From Candidatus Latescibacterota bacterium (GTDB lineage: Bacteria > Latescibacterota > UBA2968 > UBA8231), in the NCBI GenBank assembly GCA_022827835.1, contig JAJEIO010000024.1, forward strand, positions 1 through 64,000: a stretch of DNA of 64,000 nucleotides. Reading direction: 5' to 3'. A program made the translations under genes and the position numbers. Each line of letters begins with the position of its first letter. Within the stretch, counting starts at the first letter, position 1. Shown in pieces: positions 9,495 through 19,082 of the stretch. The notes beneath the pieces are model-generated. The model was not told the origin of the DNA. It searched no databases and saw only the letters and a list, made by a program, of their open reading frames with translations.

Positions 9495-11099
9495 ATGTAC
9501 GACCTGTTAATCCGCAACGCCCAACTGCTCGACGGCAGCGGCCAGCCGGCTTTCCGCGGCGACATCGCCGTCGAGCAGGGCCGCATCGTAGCCATCGGCG
9601 ACCTTGCTGCAGCCGAAGCGAGCCGCACCATCGACGCCGAGGGCCGCATTACCTGCCCCGGCTTCATCGACATCCACACGCATTCGGACTTGACCATTGC
9701 CCTCGACGGCCGCGCGCTCAGTTCCCTAACGCAGGGCATCACGACCCAAGTCATGGGCAACTGCGGCGTGTCAGCCGCGCCCACCCGCGACTACGAGCCG
9801 TACTACGGCCCGCTCGACCCGACGATGACCCGGGGCTTGGCGTGCGATTGGACCCATTTCGGCGACTACTTCCAGCGGCTCGAAGCCAATGGACTGGGCA
9901 CGAATACCGCGACTTTGGTCGGCCACGGCAATGTGCGCGTCGCCGCCATGGGTTACGACGACCGCCCGCCGACTGCGGCGGAAATGGAGCAGATGAGGGC
10001 GCTCGTCGCCCGCGCAATGGAAGACGGCGCAATGGGGCTGTCGTCGGGCTTGGCGTACGCGCCCGGCCCGTATGCGGCGCTGGAAGAACTCGTCGAGTTG
10101 GGGAAGGTCGTCGCTGAGTTCGGCGGCATCTACACCTCGCACATCCGCAACCAGACCGAGTCGATTGCCCAAGCCGTCGGCGAGGTCATTGCCGTCGGCG
10201 AGCAAGCCTCGGTTGCAGCCCACGTCTCGCACATGCAGCCCGGTGCGCCGATGATTGGCGCGACCCGCGACCTGCTCGCCACGATTGACCAGAAGCGCCG
10301 CGAGGGCTGCGACATTAGCTGCGACGCCATTCCCTACACGATCGGCAGCACCACCCTCAAGTCGCTGTTGCCCCCTTGGGCCTTGGCCGGCGGCGACGAG
10401 GAATTGCTGAGGAGGCTGCAAGACCCGGAGACTCGCGCCAAGATCGAGCAGGACACCGTGCAGTACGGGGCCGAAAGCGGCGGCAGCCGCAAGCGCAACT
10501 TGGCGCGAGATGGGCAATGGGACAAGATCTGGCTGGGCAGCGCCGAGCAAAACGCCGATCTAGTCGGCCTGAGTTTTGCCGAGATCGGTCGGCGGCGCGG
10601 CCAAACCCCTCACGACGCGATTTGCGACATCCTCGTCGAAGAGCGCGCGCGGCCGTGGATGCTGGCCGAGGACGTGTCTGAAGAGGACTTCCTCAACATC
10701 GCCCGCCACTCTACCGGCGGCGTCATCTCCGACGGCTTCTCGCTGGTGCCCGAAGGCACCCTGGCCGAGGGCAAGCACCACCCCCGTTCCTACGGGGCCT
10801 TCCCCTATTTCTTGCGCCGCTTCGTCCGCGAGCAAGGCGCGCTGCGCTGGGAAGAGGCCATCCACAAGCTCACTGGCCATGCCGCCGCTCGCTTTCGCTT
10901 GGGGGACCGCGGCCTGTTGCGCGAAGGCTACTGGGCCGACCTCGTGGTATTCGACCCCGCAGCCATCGGCGAGTGTGCCGACTTTGCCGACCCCTACCGC
11001 TATCCGCAGGGCATTGACTGCGTAATTGTCAATGGACGGATCGCCGTTGAACGAGGAGAAATAGCTGACAGCCGCGCCGGACAGATCGTCCGGGCATGA
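9495..11099 (+). CDS. N-acyl-D-amino-acid deacylase / D-aminoacylase (amidohydrolase)
   Basis: 534 residues. The metal-binding strand GFIDIHTHSDL puts the HxH pair at residues 61 and 63. The family's conserved GNCGVS cysteine segment and a second SHMQPG histidine follow, and the C-terminal GYWADLVVFDP is the usual composite-sandwich end. The enzyme hydrolyses N-acyl groups from D-amino acids; related dihydroorotase-like enzymes use other cyclic amides. An AGGAAAA ribosome-binding site precedes the ATG. Its stop overlaps the next gene's ATG by 4 bases, so the flippase-like protein is probably co-translated. Confidence 0.87.
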   Translation: MYDLLIRNAQLLDGSGQPAFRGDIAVEQGRIVAIGDLAAAEASRTIDAEGRITCPGFIDIHTHSDLTIALDGRALSSLTQGITTQVMGNCGVSAAPTRDYEPYYGPLDPTMTRGLACDWTHFGDYFQRLEANGLGTNTATLVGHGNVRVAAMGYDDRPPTAAEMEQMRALVARAMEDGAMGLSSGLAYAPGPYAALEELVELGKVVAEFGGIYTSHIRNQTESIAQAVGEVIAVGEQASVAAHVSHMQPGAPMIGATRDLLATIDQKRREGCDISCDAIPYTIGSTTLKSLLPPWALAGGDEELLRRLQDPETRAKIEQDTVQYGAESGGSRKRNLARDGQWDKIWLGSAEQNADLVGLSFAEIGRRRGQTPHDAICDILVEERARPWMLAEDVSEEDFLNIARHSTGGVISDGFSLVPEGTLAEGKHHPRSYGAFPYFLRRFVREQGALRWEEAIHKLTGHAAARFRLGDRGLLREGYWADLVVFDPAAIGECADFADPYRYPQGIDCVIVNGRIAVERGEIADSRAGQIVRA

Positions 11100-12373
11100 G
11101 CTATGCCCAGCTAACGCGCTTCATGTTGCCGTTGGTGGTGACGGCGCTGGTGCAAGAACTCAGCGGCCAGTTCCTCAACGGCGGCATGGCGCGGATGCCG
11201 CGGGCGGTCGAGACGCTGGCCGCCTTTGGCTTGGCCTTTGGCTTGGCGCTATTCCTCGCTGGCACCCTGTCTCAGGTGCGGCAGCTCGGTTTGGTCCTCG
11301 TCGAGCACACCCAAGGTTGCCGCGTCTGCTTCCGCTTTGTGCTCGCTGCTGGGCTGCTATTGGCTGGTATCTTGGCCAGCTTGGCAGTGACGCCGCTGGG
11401 GATTTGGATCATCAACGACCTACACGGGGTTGATCCTGCACTTGGCGACGCAGTGCGCTTGGCCCTGCTGTGGCTCGTTCCCTTCCCCGTGCTGCACGGG
11501 ATGACGCGCTTTTACAGCGGCGAACTCATCCGCATCCGCCGCACCGACATCCCCGCCTACGCTACCACCACCGGGATCGCCCTCAGCATCCTCGCGGTCT
11601 TTGTGCTGCTGCCGCTTGGCTTCGTCCGCGAGACCCCCATCTTACTGCCGGTCCTGGCCACGTACACGGGTGCGCTCACCGAGCTTGGCGTGGTCGCGTG
11701 GGGCCGCTGGCGCTTGGTGCGCTGGCCAGAGCCGGGCAACATGCCGCTTCTGACCTATTTCTACGTCCTGCACTTCTTTTGGCCCTTGGCGCTGATCATG
11801 GCCGTGCAGGCTGGCACCCGGCCGCTGATCAACGTGTTCGTCGCTCGCAGCGCCGACGGCACCGAAGCACTGGCCGTGCTGACCGTCGTCTATGCGCTCG
11901 GCCACATCCCCTATGGTTGGCTCAACGAACTGCGCAATCTGCCGACGGCCTTCCGCCAAGAAGGGGATTTGGGCAAGATCCGCCGCTTCTGCTGGGGCTG
12001 TTGTCTGTTTTCCTGTGCGTGGATGGTGTTGTTGTTTTGGACGCCAGCGGTCGATTACATACTCGGCACTTGGATCGGCATTGGTCCCGAGTTGATCGCC
12101 GATTGCAAGACGCCGCTGCTCCTCTTCATGGGTTTTCCCTTTGTCGTCAGTCTGCGCAGCTACTTCCACGGCATCGGTCTGCTCCAGCACCGCACCCAAG
12201 CTATGGCACCGAGTGCCCCATCGCGCGTAGTGACCGTTTTGCTGATGCTAGCCCTGCTGGCCAATTTCGAGCTCCACGGGGCGACTCAAGCCGTGGGGGC
12301 CTTAATCAGCGGCCACACTGTGGAGGCCTTGGTCGTCTGGTGGAGCATCGGGCGCGGGCGGCGCGCAGGATAA
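11096..12373 (+). CDS. Polytopic membrane protein, MATE/ANKH-like transporter
   Basis: 425 residues with about a dozen hydrophobic segments separated by short basic loops. The opening MSYAQLTRFMLPLVVTALVQ and the length resemble bacterial homologues of the progressive-ankylosis (ANKH) branch of the MATE/flippase superfamily. I recognise the overall type rather than a diagnostic motif. Tight coupling to the D-aminoacylase gene suggests export or import of a substrate or product of that pathway. It could instead be a lipid or polysaccharide flippase. Confidence 0.6.
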   Translation: MSYAQLTRFMLPLVVTALVQELSGQFLNGGMARMPRAVETLAAFGLAFGLALFLAGTLSQVRQLGLVLVEHTQGCRVCFRFVLAAGLLLAGILASLAVTPLGIWIINDLHGVDPALGDAVRLALLWLVPFPVLHGMTRFYSGELIRIRRTDIPAYATTTGIALSILAVFVLLPLGFVRETPILLPVLATYTGALTELGVVAWGRWRLVRWPEPGNMPLLTYFYVLHFFWPLALIMAVQAGTRPLINVFVARSADGTEALAVLTVVYALGHIPYGWLNELRNLPTAFRQEGDLGKIRRFCWGCCLFSCAWMVLLFWTPAVDYILGTWIGIGPELIADCKTPLLLFMGFPFVVSLRSYFHGIGLLQHRTQAMAPSAPSRVVTVLLMLALLANFELHGATQAVGALISGHTVEALVVWWSIGRGRRAG

Positions 12374-12553
12374 GAATCTGCTTGACGCTGCTGCGTCCCT
12401 GTCCAACGTTCTATGCAAATTGCGGGTGGGCAACCACGAGGGTTGCCCCTACCAAATCTCCATAGGGACCACAGAGGTTGTCCTTAACCAAATCTCTGTA
12501 ATCATGTCCTTACCAAATCCCTGATCCAACCACAAAACCCGGAAAGGGACGCC
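12374..12553 (+). repeat. Intergenic palindrome plus three short direct repeats
   Basis: An 8-bp perfect inverted repeat GGGCAACC/GGTTGCCC occupies 12428-12448 with a 5-base loop and is followed by CTAC, the style of the dispersed palindromic spacers common in uncultured GC-rich bacteria. Three copies of an ACCAAATC motif follow at about 12451, 12490 and 12515, the last two embedded in a TGTCCTTA-ACCAAATC-CTG unit. No ORF is supported here. The element lies just upstream of the TPP enzyme and its ribosome-binding site. Confidence 0.55.
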
Positions 12554-14194
12554 ATGTCCATGAACGGCAACCAAGCCATTGCCCACATCCTCAAGGCCGA
12601 AGGCGTCGAGTGGCTGTCGGCTTTCCCCGCCCAGTCGCTGATTGACGAGGCAGCACGCGCTGGGATCCGGCCCATTATCTGTCGCCAAGAGCGGACGGGC
12701 GTCAACATGGCCGACGGCTTTAGCCGCACGACCAATGGCCGCCCCTTTGGCGTTTTCACTATGCAGACCGGGCCGGGAGCAGAAAACGCGCTCGGCGGCG
12801 TGGCCCAAGCTTACGCCGATGCCATCCCCCTGCTGCTCCTGCCCGGCGGCGTATCCACGGCCCGCACGCAAGTGCCGCCCAACTTCGACGCGGTGGCCAA
12901 CTATCGCGGTATCACCAAATGGGCCGCGAACGTCAACCAAGTCGAGCGCATCCCCGAGCTGATGCGCCGCGCCTTTAGCCAACTCGTCCACGGTCGGCCC
13001 GGGCCGGTGCTGGTGGAAATCCCCAGCGACTTAGGTGCCGCTGAATTTCCCGGGGACCTCTCCTACCAACCGGTCAAAGCCTGCAAATCTGCGGCTGATT
13101 CGGACGCGGTGCGCGACTTGGTGGCCGCGCTGGTCAAGGCCGAATGCCCGATCATCAACGCTGGGCACGGCGTGATGTGGGCCGAAGCCACAGACCAGCT
13201 CGTGGCCCTCGCCGAGTTGCTCAACGTGCCTGTTATGACCACTTTGGCCGGCAAGAGCGCGTTTCCCGAAAACCACGCGCTCGCACTGGGCACTGGCGGC
13301 CACACCGGCACGCTGATGGTTGATCGCTTTTTGCAAAAGACCGACTTCGTGTTGGGCGTGGGCACCAGCTTTACCATCTCGGTCTTCAATGCTCCCATGC
13401 CCGCCCGCGCCGTGTTGGCGCAGGTGACCAACTGCGCGGAGGATCTCAACAAGGACTACCGGATCGATTTGGGGGCCGTCGGCGATGCGCGAATCGTGCT
13501 GGAGCAGATCATCGAGGAAGTCCGGCGGCAGCTTGGAGCCGACGGGCGAGGAGACGGAGGAGTTGCGGCCGAGATCGCAGCCATCCGCGCTGAGTTCAAC
13601 GCCGCGTGGGCCCCGCGATTCCGCTCGGACGAGGTGCCGATAAACCCCTATCGAGTCTTCGCCGAGCTCGCCCGCGCCGTGGATGTGGCCAACACCATCA
13701 TCACCCACGACTCGGGCTATCCCCGCGATCAGCTCGTGCCGTTCTGGCGGCCCCAGGTCCCCAGAGGGTACATGGGCTGGGGCAAATCGACCCAGCTCGG
13801 CTATGGCTTGGGCTTGGCTTTGGGGGCCAAGCTAGCCGCGCCGGACAAGCAGGTCATCAACATCATGGGCGACGCGGCTTTTGGCATGGCGGGTCTCGAC
13901 ATTGAGACCGCGGTGCGCGCGGAAATTCCCATTCTCACGGTGGTGCTCAACAACGGCGTGATGACGCACTACGACCAGCACATGCCCTACGCCACCGAGC
14001 ACTATCAGAGCAACCAGCTCGGCGGCCACTACGCACAGGTGGCCGAGGCACTTGGTGCCCACGCCGAGCGCGTTGAAGCGATCCCGGATTTGGCACCAGC
14101 CATCCAACGCGCCATCGCGGCCAATGGCGAAGGCCGAGCCGCTCTGTTGGAGGTGATGACCAAGGCGGAAGAAAACGTCGCCAAATTTTGGTAG
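12554..14194 (+). CDS. Thiamine-diphosphate-dependent enzyme (acetolactate-synthase-like)
   Basis: 546 residues with the three-domain POX/AHAS fold. The N-terminal PYR domain carries the catalytic glutamate region CRQERTGVNMADG (E46). A central FAD/NAD-type domain follows. The C-terminal PP domain has MGDAAFGMAGLDIETAVRAE and VVLNNG, the metal-diphosphate motif. The reaction is a 2-oxoacid decarboxylation or carboligation; the substrate is not determinable. There is no small AHAS subunit nearby, so branched-chain amino acid synthesis is unlikely. A purine-rich GGAAAGGGA lies before the ATG. It leads the following dehydrogenase gene. Confidence 0.85.
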   Translation: MSMNGNQAIAHILKAEGVEWLSAFPAQSLIDEAARAGIRPIICRQERTGVNMADGFSRTTNGRPFGVFTMQTGPGAENALGGVAQAYADAIPLLLLPGGVSTARTQVPPNFDAVANYRGITKWAANVNQVERIPELMRRAFSQLVHGRPGPVLVEIPSDLGAAEFPGDLSYQPVKACKSAADSDAVRDLVAALVKAECPIINAGHGVMWAEATDQLVALAELLNVPVMTTLAGKSAFPENHALALGTGGHTGTLMVDRFLQKTDFVLGVGTSFTISVFNAPMPARAVLAQVTNCAEDLNKDYRIDLGAVGDARIVLEQIIEEVRRQLGADGRGDGGVAAEIAAIRAEFNAAWAPRFRSDEVPINPYRVFAELARAVDVANTIITHDSGYPRDQLVPFWRPQVPRGYMGWGKSTQLGYGLGLALGAKLAAPDKQVINIMGDAAFGMAGLDIETAVRAEIPILTVVLNNGVMTHYDQHMPYATEHYQSNQLGGHYAQVAEALGAHAERVEAIPDLAPAIQRAIAANGEGRAALLEVMTKAEENVAKFW

Positions 14195-14205
14195 AGGAGG
14201 AGCAA

Positions 14206-15288
14206 ATGGACCAATACAAAGCCGTCCTCATCGGCTGCAGCCGCATGGGCGCTTTCATCGACAACGAGGTTCCCGCCGATATGCGCCCGTACTCCCACGC
14301 CGCCGGGTACGAGGCTTGCGAGCGCACGGACCTCGTCGCCTGCTCGGACCTGCGCCCCGAAGTGATGGAACGGGTTGGTGCGCGCTACGGCGTCCCTGCG
14401 GACAAGCAGTACACTGACTATCGGGAGATGCTCGCCCGCGAAAAGCCGGACATTGTCAGCGTGGCCACCCAGCCCGAGCACCGCGCCGAGATCGTCATCG
14501 CGGCGACCGAAGCGGATGCCCGCGCTATCTACGCGGAAAAGGCGTTCTCGGCTTCGCTGGAGGAAGCCGACCGCATGGTCGAAGCCTGCCAGCGCCACAA
14601 CGTCGCGCTCAACATGGGCACCAATCGCCGCTTCCACCCCGGCTACGACCAGATGAAGGCCGTCATCGACTCCGGGGAAATCGGCGCGTTGCAAACCCTC
14701 ATCATCCACCAGACCAGTGCGCTCTTCAACGGTGCCAGCCACAGCTTTGATCTGCTCCAGCGCCTCAACTCCGATGCCCCTGCCGCTTGGGTGCAGGCGC
14801 ATTTGCCCAATGGCGACGAGATCATCGACGGCGACATCCTGCGCGAAGACCCAGTCGGGCACGGCATCATCCAGTTCGCCAATGGGGTCACTGCGTACGC
14901 GCTCAATTCGGGTCGGGGATTGGAAGTGGAAGCCGTCTGCCAAAGAGGCGTGGTGACGGCACTGGGCAATGATAGGGAGTGGCAGTTGCGGGCACCGGTA
15001 GCACAGGATCACCGGGGCCGCAATAAATTGGGCTTGGTGGAATTTCCTGCTTTCGAGGACCGGGCTTCGACGCTTTGCTTGATTGAGGATTTGGTCCGCT
15101 CACTCGATACGGGCGAGCCTCCGCGCGGCGGTGCGGAACTGGCGCGGGCTAATACCGAGCTGATTTTCGCGTTTGTCGAGTCGCACCAGCGCGGCGGTGC
15201 TCGCGTGGAGTTGCCGCTTGAGGGGAGCGTTTATCGGCTGGAGCGGGATCGCGGGCCGAGGCAGCCCAAGTACGAGGCGGACGCTTAG
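14206..15288 (+). CDS. Gfo/Idh/MocA family oxidoreductase
   Basis: About 360 residues. The start ATG at 14206 has GAGGAG 3 bases upstream and yields MDQYKAVLIGCSRMG, an N-terminal Rossmann strand; an in-frame upstream extension to 14188 overlaps the TPP gene. YAEKAFSASLEEAD matches the EKP-type substrate/cofactor motif in altered form (EKA instead of EKP). The family oxidises or reduces sugars, inositols and related polyols with NAD(P). Only 11 bases separate it from the TPP enzyme, so the two are probably one transcript. It overlaps the convergent next gene by 4 bases. Confidence 0.85.
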   Translation: MDQYKAVLIGCSRMGAFIDNEVPADMRPYSHAAGYEACERTDLVACSDLRPEVMERVGARYGVPADKQYTDYREMLAREKPDIVSVATQPEHRAEIVIAATEADARAIYAEKAFSASLEEADRMVEACQRHNVALNMGTNRRFHPGYDQMKAVIDSGEIGALQTLIIHQTSALFNGASHSFDLLQRLNSDAPAAWVQAHLPNGDEIIDGDILREDPVGHGIIQFANGVTAYALNSGRGLEVEAVCQRGVVTALGNDREWQLRAPVAQDHRGRNKLGLVEFPAFEDRASTLCLIEDLVRSLDTGEPPRGGAELARANTELIFAFVESHQRGGARVELPLEGSVYRLERDRGPRQPKYEADA

Positions 15289-16286
15289 GTCCTCAGGGCA
15301 TGGCCGTCGGTTATGCCGCAGCCTTTGAACAAGGTCCGCTGCACGGCGCGGTCGTGCGCGAGGGCAAAGTCTGGCGTCTTTTCGCCGCGAATGCACGCGG
15401 CTAGCTCCCGCAATAAGCTCGGCGGGGCTGGCCCCGGATCAAGTTCCACGTCCTGCCACTCGCCGGCTTGGTATCCCTCGGCCTCCTGGGCCAAGAAGAC
15501 GCGCAGCTTGTTGGAGCCAATCGGCTCGTGCAGCAGGGTTCCGTGGGTTCCGTGGACCTCGATCCGCCGGTCCATGCCGATCTGCATGGCGGTCGTATCC
15601 ACGATGCCGATTCCATCGCGACACTCGTGGACGACCACTGCGTTATCGACTTCGGCCCGCTCCCCGTAGTGCTTGCCCAACACGCAGTGGACGGCTACTG
15701 GCTCGCCCATCATCGCCACCATCAAATCTACCAAGTGCCCGGCCATCTCGAAGTAAACGCCGCCGTGGTAGGAGGTAAATTCCCCGTATAGCTGCTTGTG
15801 CCAGCCAATCGGCTTGGGTATGTGGCCGCGATACATGAAGACCTGCCCTAGGGAGCCTGACTTCACCAAGCGCAGCATCTCGGCCACCGCCGGATTGTAG
15901 CGCCACATGTAGGCCATTTGTAGCATCAACCTCGCGTCTTCGGCGAGCTGGTGGAGCCGCTCCAATTGGGCCAGATCGACGCCGGCTGGCTTTTCCAACA
16001 ATACGTGCTTGCCAGCGGCGAGTGCCCGCTCGGCATAGTCGAGGTTTTGATATACATGTCCTTCTACGACCACGGCCTCTGCTTGGCTATTTAATACGTC
16101 TTCGATGGATTCAAAGACCGGAATGTCCAGTTCATATTCCGTCCACCGCTCCAGATTCTGCTGAATCACTGCGGGATCGGAATCGTACATTCCCACCAGT
16201 TCCACTTCGCCCGGCCTTGCCGCTGCCTCTCGCACGTGCATGGCCGCGTGACTGTGCCAAGCGCCTAGGAATGCAAACTTCAACAT
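15285..16286 (-). CDS. Gfo/Idh/MocA family oxidoreductase
   Basis: 333 residues from the ATG at 16286, which has AAGGA about 8 bases upstream and starts MLKFAFLGAWHSHA. The frame is open slightly further upstream only through a TTG. The canonical EKPAGVDLAQ motif and a C-terminal sugar-binding half (YHGGVYFEMAGHLVDLMVAMMG) are present. It follows the PhyH dioxygenase on the same strand (starts and stops nearly abut), which in turn follows the sulfatase, suggesting one degradation operon. Substrate unknown. Confidence 0.88.
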   Translation of the reverse strand: MLKFAFLGAWHSHAAMHVREAAARPGEVELVGMYDSDPAVIQQNLERWTEYELDIPVFESIEDVLNSQAEAVVVEGHVYQNLDYAERALAAGKHVLLEKPAGVDLAQLERLHQLAEDARLMLQMAYMWRYNPAVAEMLRLVKSGSLGQVFMYRGHIPKPIGWHKQLYGEFTSYHGGVYFEMAGHLVDLMVAMMGEPVAVHCVLGKHYGERAEVDNAVVVHECRDGIGIVDTTAMQIGMDRRIEVHGTHGTLLHEPIGSNKLRVFLAQEAEGYQAGEWQDVELDPGPAPPSLLRELAACIRGEKTPDFALAHDRAVQRTLFKGCGITDGHALRT

Positions 16287-16300
16287 GTCTTTGTTCCTTC

Positions 16301-17569
16301 CTACCAAGTAGTTACAAATTCGTCCACGCCAAAGCCCTCGGGCATCTCACTGTTAAAGGTGCGCAGTGGACGGGATTCAAAGTTCGGCGGATCGGCTGTG
16401 GGCCGGAGGCCAGCGTACATGTCGCTGTAATGCTGGTGGACGCGGGCCTCGTCTTGCTGCAACCGCTCGTTGAGCGCGGCCAAGCGGCTTTGCAGGGTCT
16501 TGGCTTCGGTAGCGGTAAAGCGCTGTGCCATGTCCTCGGCGTAGTACGCAGGCGGCGATCCGTCGATCAGCGGCTTGCGCTCTTGCACGGACATCTGGGC
16601 GATCTCCGGCCGGTGTAGGAAGACGACCTTGTTGGCGATTCGGCACAACAGCACCACGCTCACCATGCGGCCGAACTCGCCCGGGTGCAGTTCGGCCAAG
16701 CAAGTGCGGAATTTTGGCTCGTCGCGGGCAATCAGCGCGCGGAAGGTCGCTTCAATCTGGTCCCGCTCTTGATCGTAGCACTCGGTCCAGTGGGCAAAAT
16801 GGGCCTCGGCCTCGGGCGATAGGTGTTGCCGGAAGCCATCGGCGTGGTACCAGTCGAGATGGTGGTGATACGAGAAAATCTGGCCGCCGAAGGAGCGGTA
16901 GCCAAGGTGGATGGTGCGGCGCATCCGGCTGATGTACTTGCTGCCCCAGTGCATCATCAGGTTGGGATAGACGATGCCGTCGCCGGGCTGTAGCTCGACG
17001 GGGATGCCGCCTTCTAGCGGCACTTTGGGGTCGAGCATGAGCTGCTGCCGCTGCGCTTCGTTGGTCGGCTGTTTGTGACTTTCGGGCAGGATCCAGAATA
17101 CGTCGTCTTCGTAGAGGGCGATGTTCCACTGCACGTATCCGGGAGCGTTGGCCATTAGATCCGCTTGCATGCCGCTGAGCGGAGCCTGCTCAGCCGAGTT
17201 GGCGTCGCGGTGCCAGTCCGTGTACCCGTAATCGATCAGCCCGCTACACAGCGCGCCAAAGGCGGTGAGGGCCGTCACTGGTGCCTGCATGAGTTGGGCG
17301 CTGACGCCCAAGGTGGTCTCGCCGAGGCAAAAGTCGATGACATCGGCGGTCTCGGCGTCAATGGAATTTATGTTCAGCCGTGGATGGATTTTTTCGTACC
17401 AAGCACCGCCGAGCGTATCGCCGGGTTGGCGCGCGGCCGCGGAGCGCGCCTTTTCCCGGTCCACCATACACTCGATGGCGAGCCGCATCGCGTCCAACCG
17501 CTCGGGTGGCACGACGTTGCGCAAGATCAGATAGCCTTGGCGGCGGAATTGTTGCAGATCGACGTGCAC
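16301..17569 (-). CDS. Phytanoyl-CoA dioxygenase (PhyH) family oxygenase, copy 1
   Basis: 422 residues. The non-haem iron triad of the family is visible: HxD at H120/D122 (TDWHRDANS), a distal histidine H207 (LMMHWGS) and a following arginine (RMRRTIHLGYR) for 2-oxoglutarate. N-terminal QFRRQGYLILRNVVPPERL is the standard opening. Such enzymes hydroxylate small molecules or lipids using Fe(II), oxygen and 2-oxoglutarate. The C-terminal 150 residues are longer than in minimal PhyH proteins and unassigned. It lies between a sulfatase and a dehydrogenase on the same strand. Confidence 0.88.
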   Translation of the reverse strand: MHVDLQQFRRQGYLILRNVVPPERLDAMRLAIECMVDREKARSAAARQPGDTLGGAWYEKIHPRLNINSIDAETADVIDFCLGETTLGVSAQLMQAPVTALTAFGALCSGLIDYGYTDWHRDANSAEQAPLSGMQADLMANAPGYVQWNIALYEDDVFWILPESHKQPTNEAQRQQLMLDPKVPLEGGIPVELQPGDGIVYPNLMMHWGSKYISRMRRTIHLGYRSFGGQIFSYHHHLDWYHADGFRQHLSPEAEAHFAHWTECYDQERDQIEATFRALIARDEPKFRTCLAELHPGEFGRMVSVVLLCRIANKVVFLHRPEIAQMSVQERKPLIDGSPPAYYAEDMAQRFTATEAKTLQSRLAALNERLQQDEARVHQHYSDMYAGLRPTADPPNFESRPLRTFNSEMPEGFGVDEFVTTW

Positions 17570-17581
17570 GATTCTTTCCTA

Positions 17582-19021
17582 TCAGTTGGGAGACCGCTGC
17601 ATGGCTTGTTCGATCAAGAGCCGATCCTGCTGCGTAGCTTGCTCGATCAAGAGCCGATCCTGCTGGCTCTGCCGCACCTGTGCTTCTATAGCGACCGGGT
17701 CCCACTCGGACAATAGCCGCTCTTGGAGGACGGCTAAGGTGGCCGCGTGGGCTGGATGGTCCGCTAGGTCGTCGAATTCGTTGGGGTCGGCCTCCACGTC
17801 GTATAGCTGGGGTGGATCTCCCAAGCTGTAGTGGAGCTTGTAGCGGCCGCACCGCAGCATGGCCGTTGGTCGCTGCACGCCGTGGGCGAGGTATTCGGAA
17901 AATGCTTCGTCCTTCCAGTTTGCGTCTTGTCCTTGCAGCAATCCCAATAGACTATCGCCGTCCAATGATCCTGCGCTAGGTGCGTCGGCGACTTCGACGA
18001 TGGTCGCTACTAGATCCACTAGCGACACTACTTCGCCGATGCGCCGACCGGCTGGGATTTGCCCGGGATAGACCATTTGCAGCGGCACCTTGGCGGACGC
18101 CTCGTACATGCTCGACTTCCGCCACATGCCGTGCTCGCCGTTCATTTCCCCGTGATCGCTGAAATGCACGATGAGCGTGTTGTCTCGCTGTCCGGTCTCC
18201 TCTAGGACGGCGAGCAGGCGGCCGATCTTCTCGTCGAGATAGGTAATTAGCCCGTAGTAACCGGCGCGCGCGCGGCGCACTTGTTCCTCGGGAAAATCGA
18301 CTCCCCCGAACATGGCCCGCATCCGCTGGTGTACAGGGTGCTGGCTTTCGAGGTGGCCGGGGGGGATCTCCGGCAGGTCGATTTGGTCGAGGGGATAGAG
18401 GTTGAAAAACCGCTCGGGCACTACGAGCGGAAAATGCGGCGCAATAAACGAGACATTCAGCGCCCAAGGCCGCTCCTTGCGGGCCGGATCGCGCAGATAG
18501 GCCAGCGCTTGTTCCTCTACCAGATCATCGACTTCGATCTCCAAGGTCGTCCCCGGCCCGGCCTCGGCGACTCCACCCCAGGGCTTGTCGGCTGGCGGCG
18601 TGCCCTTGCTCCAGTCGGGCGTGCCGCGCAGGACGCCGTCTTTGGTCCACAGTTCGGCGTGCAAATCGCGCGCTAGCTGGGCGCGGAAGCCGTGCAGTTG
18701 GTCGGGGCCGCAAAAGTGCTGTTTGCCCGAGAGAACCACATCGTAGCCGACGGCGCGCAGCCGGTGGGCCCAAGTGACCGCATCCGACGGCAGGGGACTG
18801 GCATTGTCAAAGGCTCCGATTTGGTTGATGTAGCGGCCGGTCATAAACGACATCCGCGACGGCAGGCAAAGCGGAGAGTTGCAATAGGCGTTGGCAAAGG
18901 TCGCGCCCTCGGCGGCCAATTGATCCATGAAGGGAGTCTGCACGAGCGGATGCCCGTAGGGGCCGCTGTACATGGGCGCGTGCTCGTCCGTCATAATGAG
19001 TAGGATGTTAGGGCGATCCAC
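17582..19021 (-). CDS. Sulfatase (arylsulfatase family)
   Basis: 479 residues. The formylglycine motif CLPSR with C52 is followed by MSFMTGR, and the metal-binding N-terminal MDRPNILLIMTDEHAP is typical. It hydrolyses sulfate esters after the cysteine is converted to formylglycine by a maturase that is not in this window. No signal peptide is visible, so a cytoplasmic location is likely unless the start is misplaced. The C-terminus carries a tandem 11-residue duplication (QQDRLLIEQA twice). It lies 12 bases upstream of the PhyH gene. Confidence 0.92.
   Translation of the reverse strand: MDRPNILLIMTDEHAPMYSGPYGHPLVQTPFMDQLAAEGATFANAYCNSPLCLPSRMSFMTGRYINQIGAFDNASPLPSDAVTWAHRLRAVGYDVVLSGKQHFCGPDQLHGFRAQLARDLHAELWTKDGVLRGTPDWSKGTPPADKPWGGVAEAGPGTTLEIEVDDLVEEQALAYLRDPARKERPWALNVSFIAPHFPLVVPERFFNLYPLDQIDLPEIPPGHLESQHPVHQRMRAMFGGVDFPEEQVRRARAGYYGLITYLDEKIGRLLAVLEETGQRDNTLIVHFSDHGEMNGEHGMWRKSSMYEASAKVPLQMVYPGQIPAGRRIGEVVSLVDLVATIVEVADAPSAGSLDGDSLLGLLQGQDANWKDEAFSEYLAHGVQRPTAMLRCGRYKLHYSLGDPPQLYDVEADPNEFDDLADHPAHAATLAVLQERLLSEWDPVAIEAQVRQSQQDRLLIEQATQQDRLLIEQAMQRSPN
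17604..17665. repeat. Tandem 33-bp duplication inside the sulfatase 3' end
   Basis: Two 29-base units at 17604-17632 and 17637-17665, differing at one base, repeat with a 33-base period. They encode two copies of QQDRLLIEQA near the sulfatase C-terminus. The period keeps the reading frame, so this looks like a recent in-frame slippage or duplication. Confidence 0.85.
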
Positions 19022-19082
19022 GGGTTGCTCCTAGTTTGCAGGCGTGAAGAATTGCGGGCGAAGATAAGCCAAACAGATTCCG

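Noticed and set aside
10560-10880. Minus-strand frames inside the D-aminoacylase gene
   Set aside because: Antisense shadows of a well-supported enzyme with intact motifs.
12428-12530. CRISPR array
   Set aside because: Only three short degenerate repeats with unequal spacing and no cas genes in the window.
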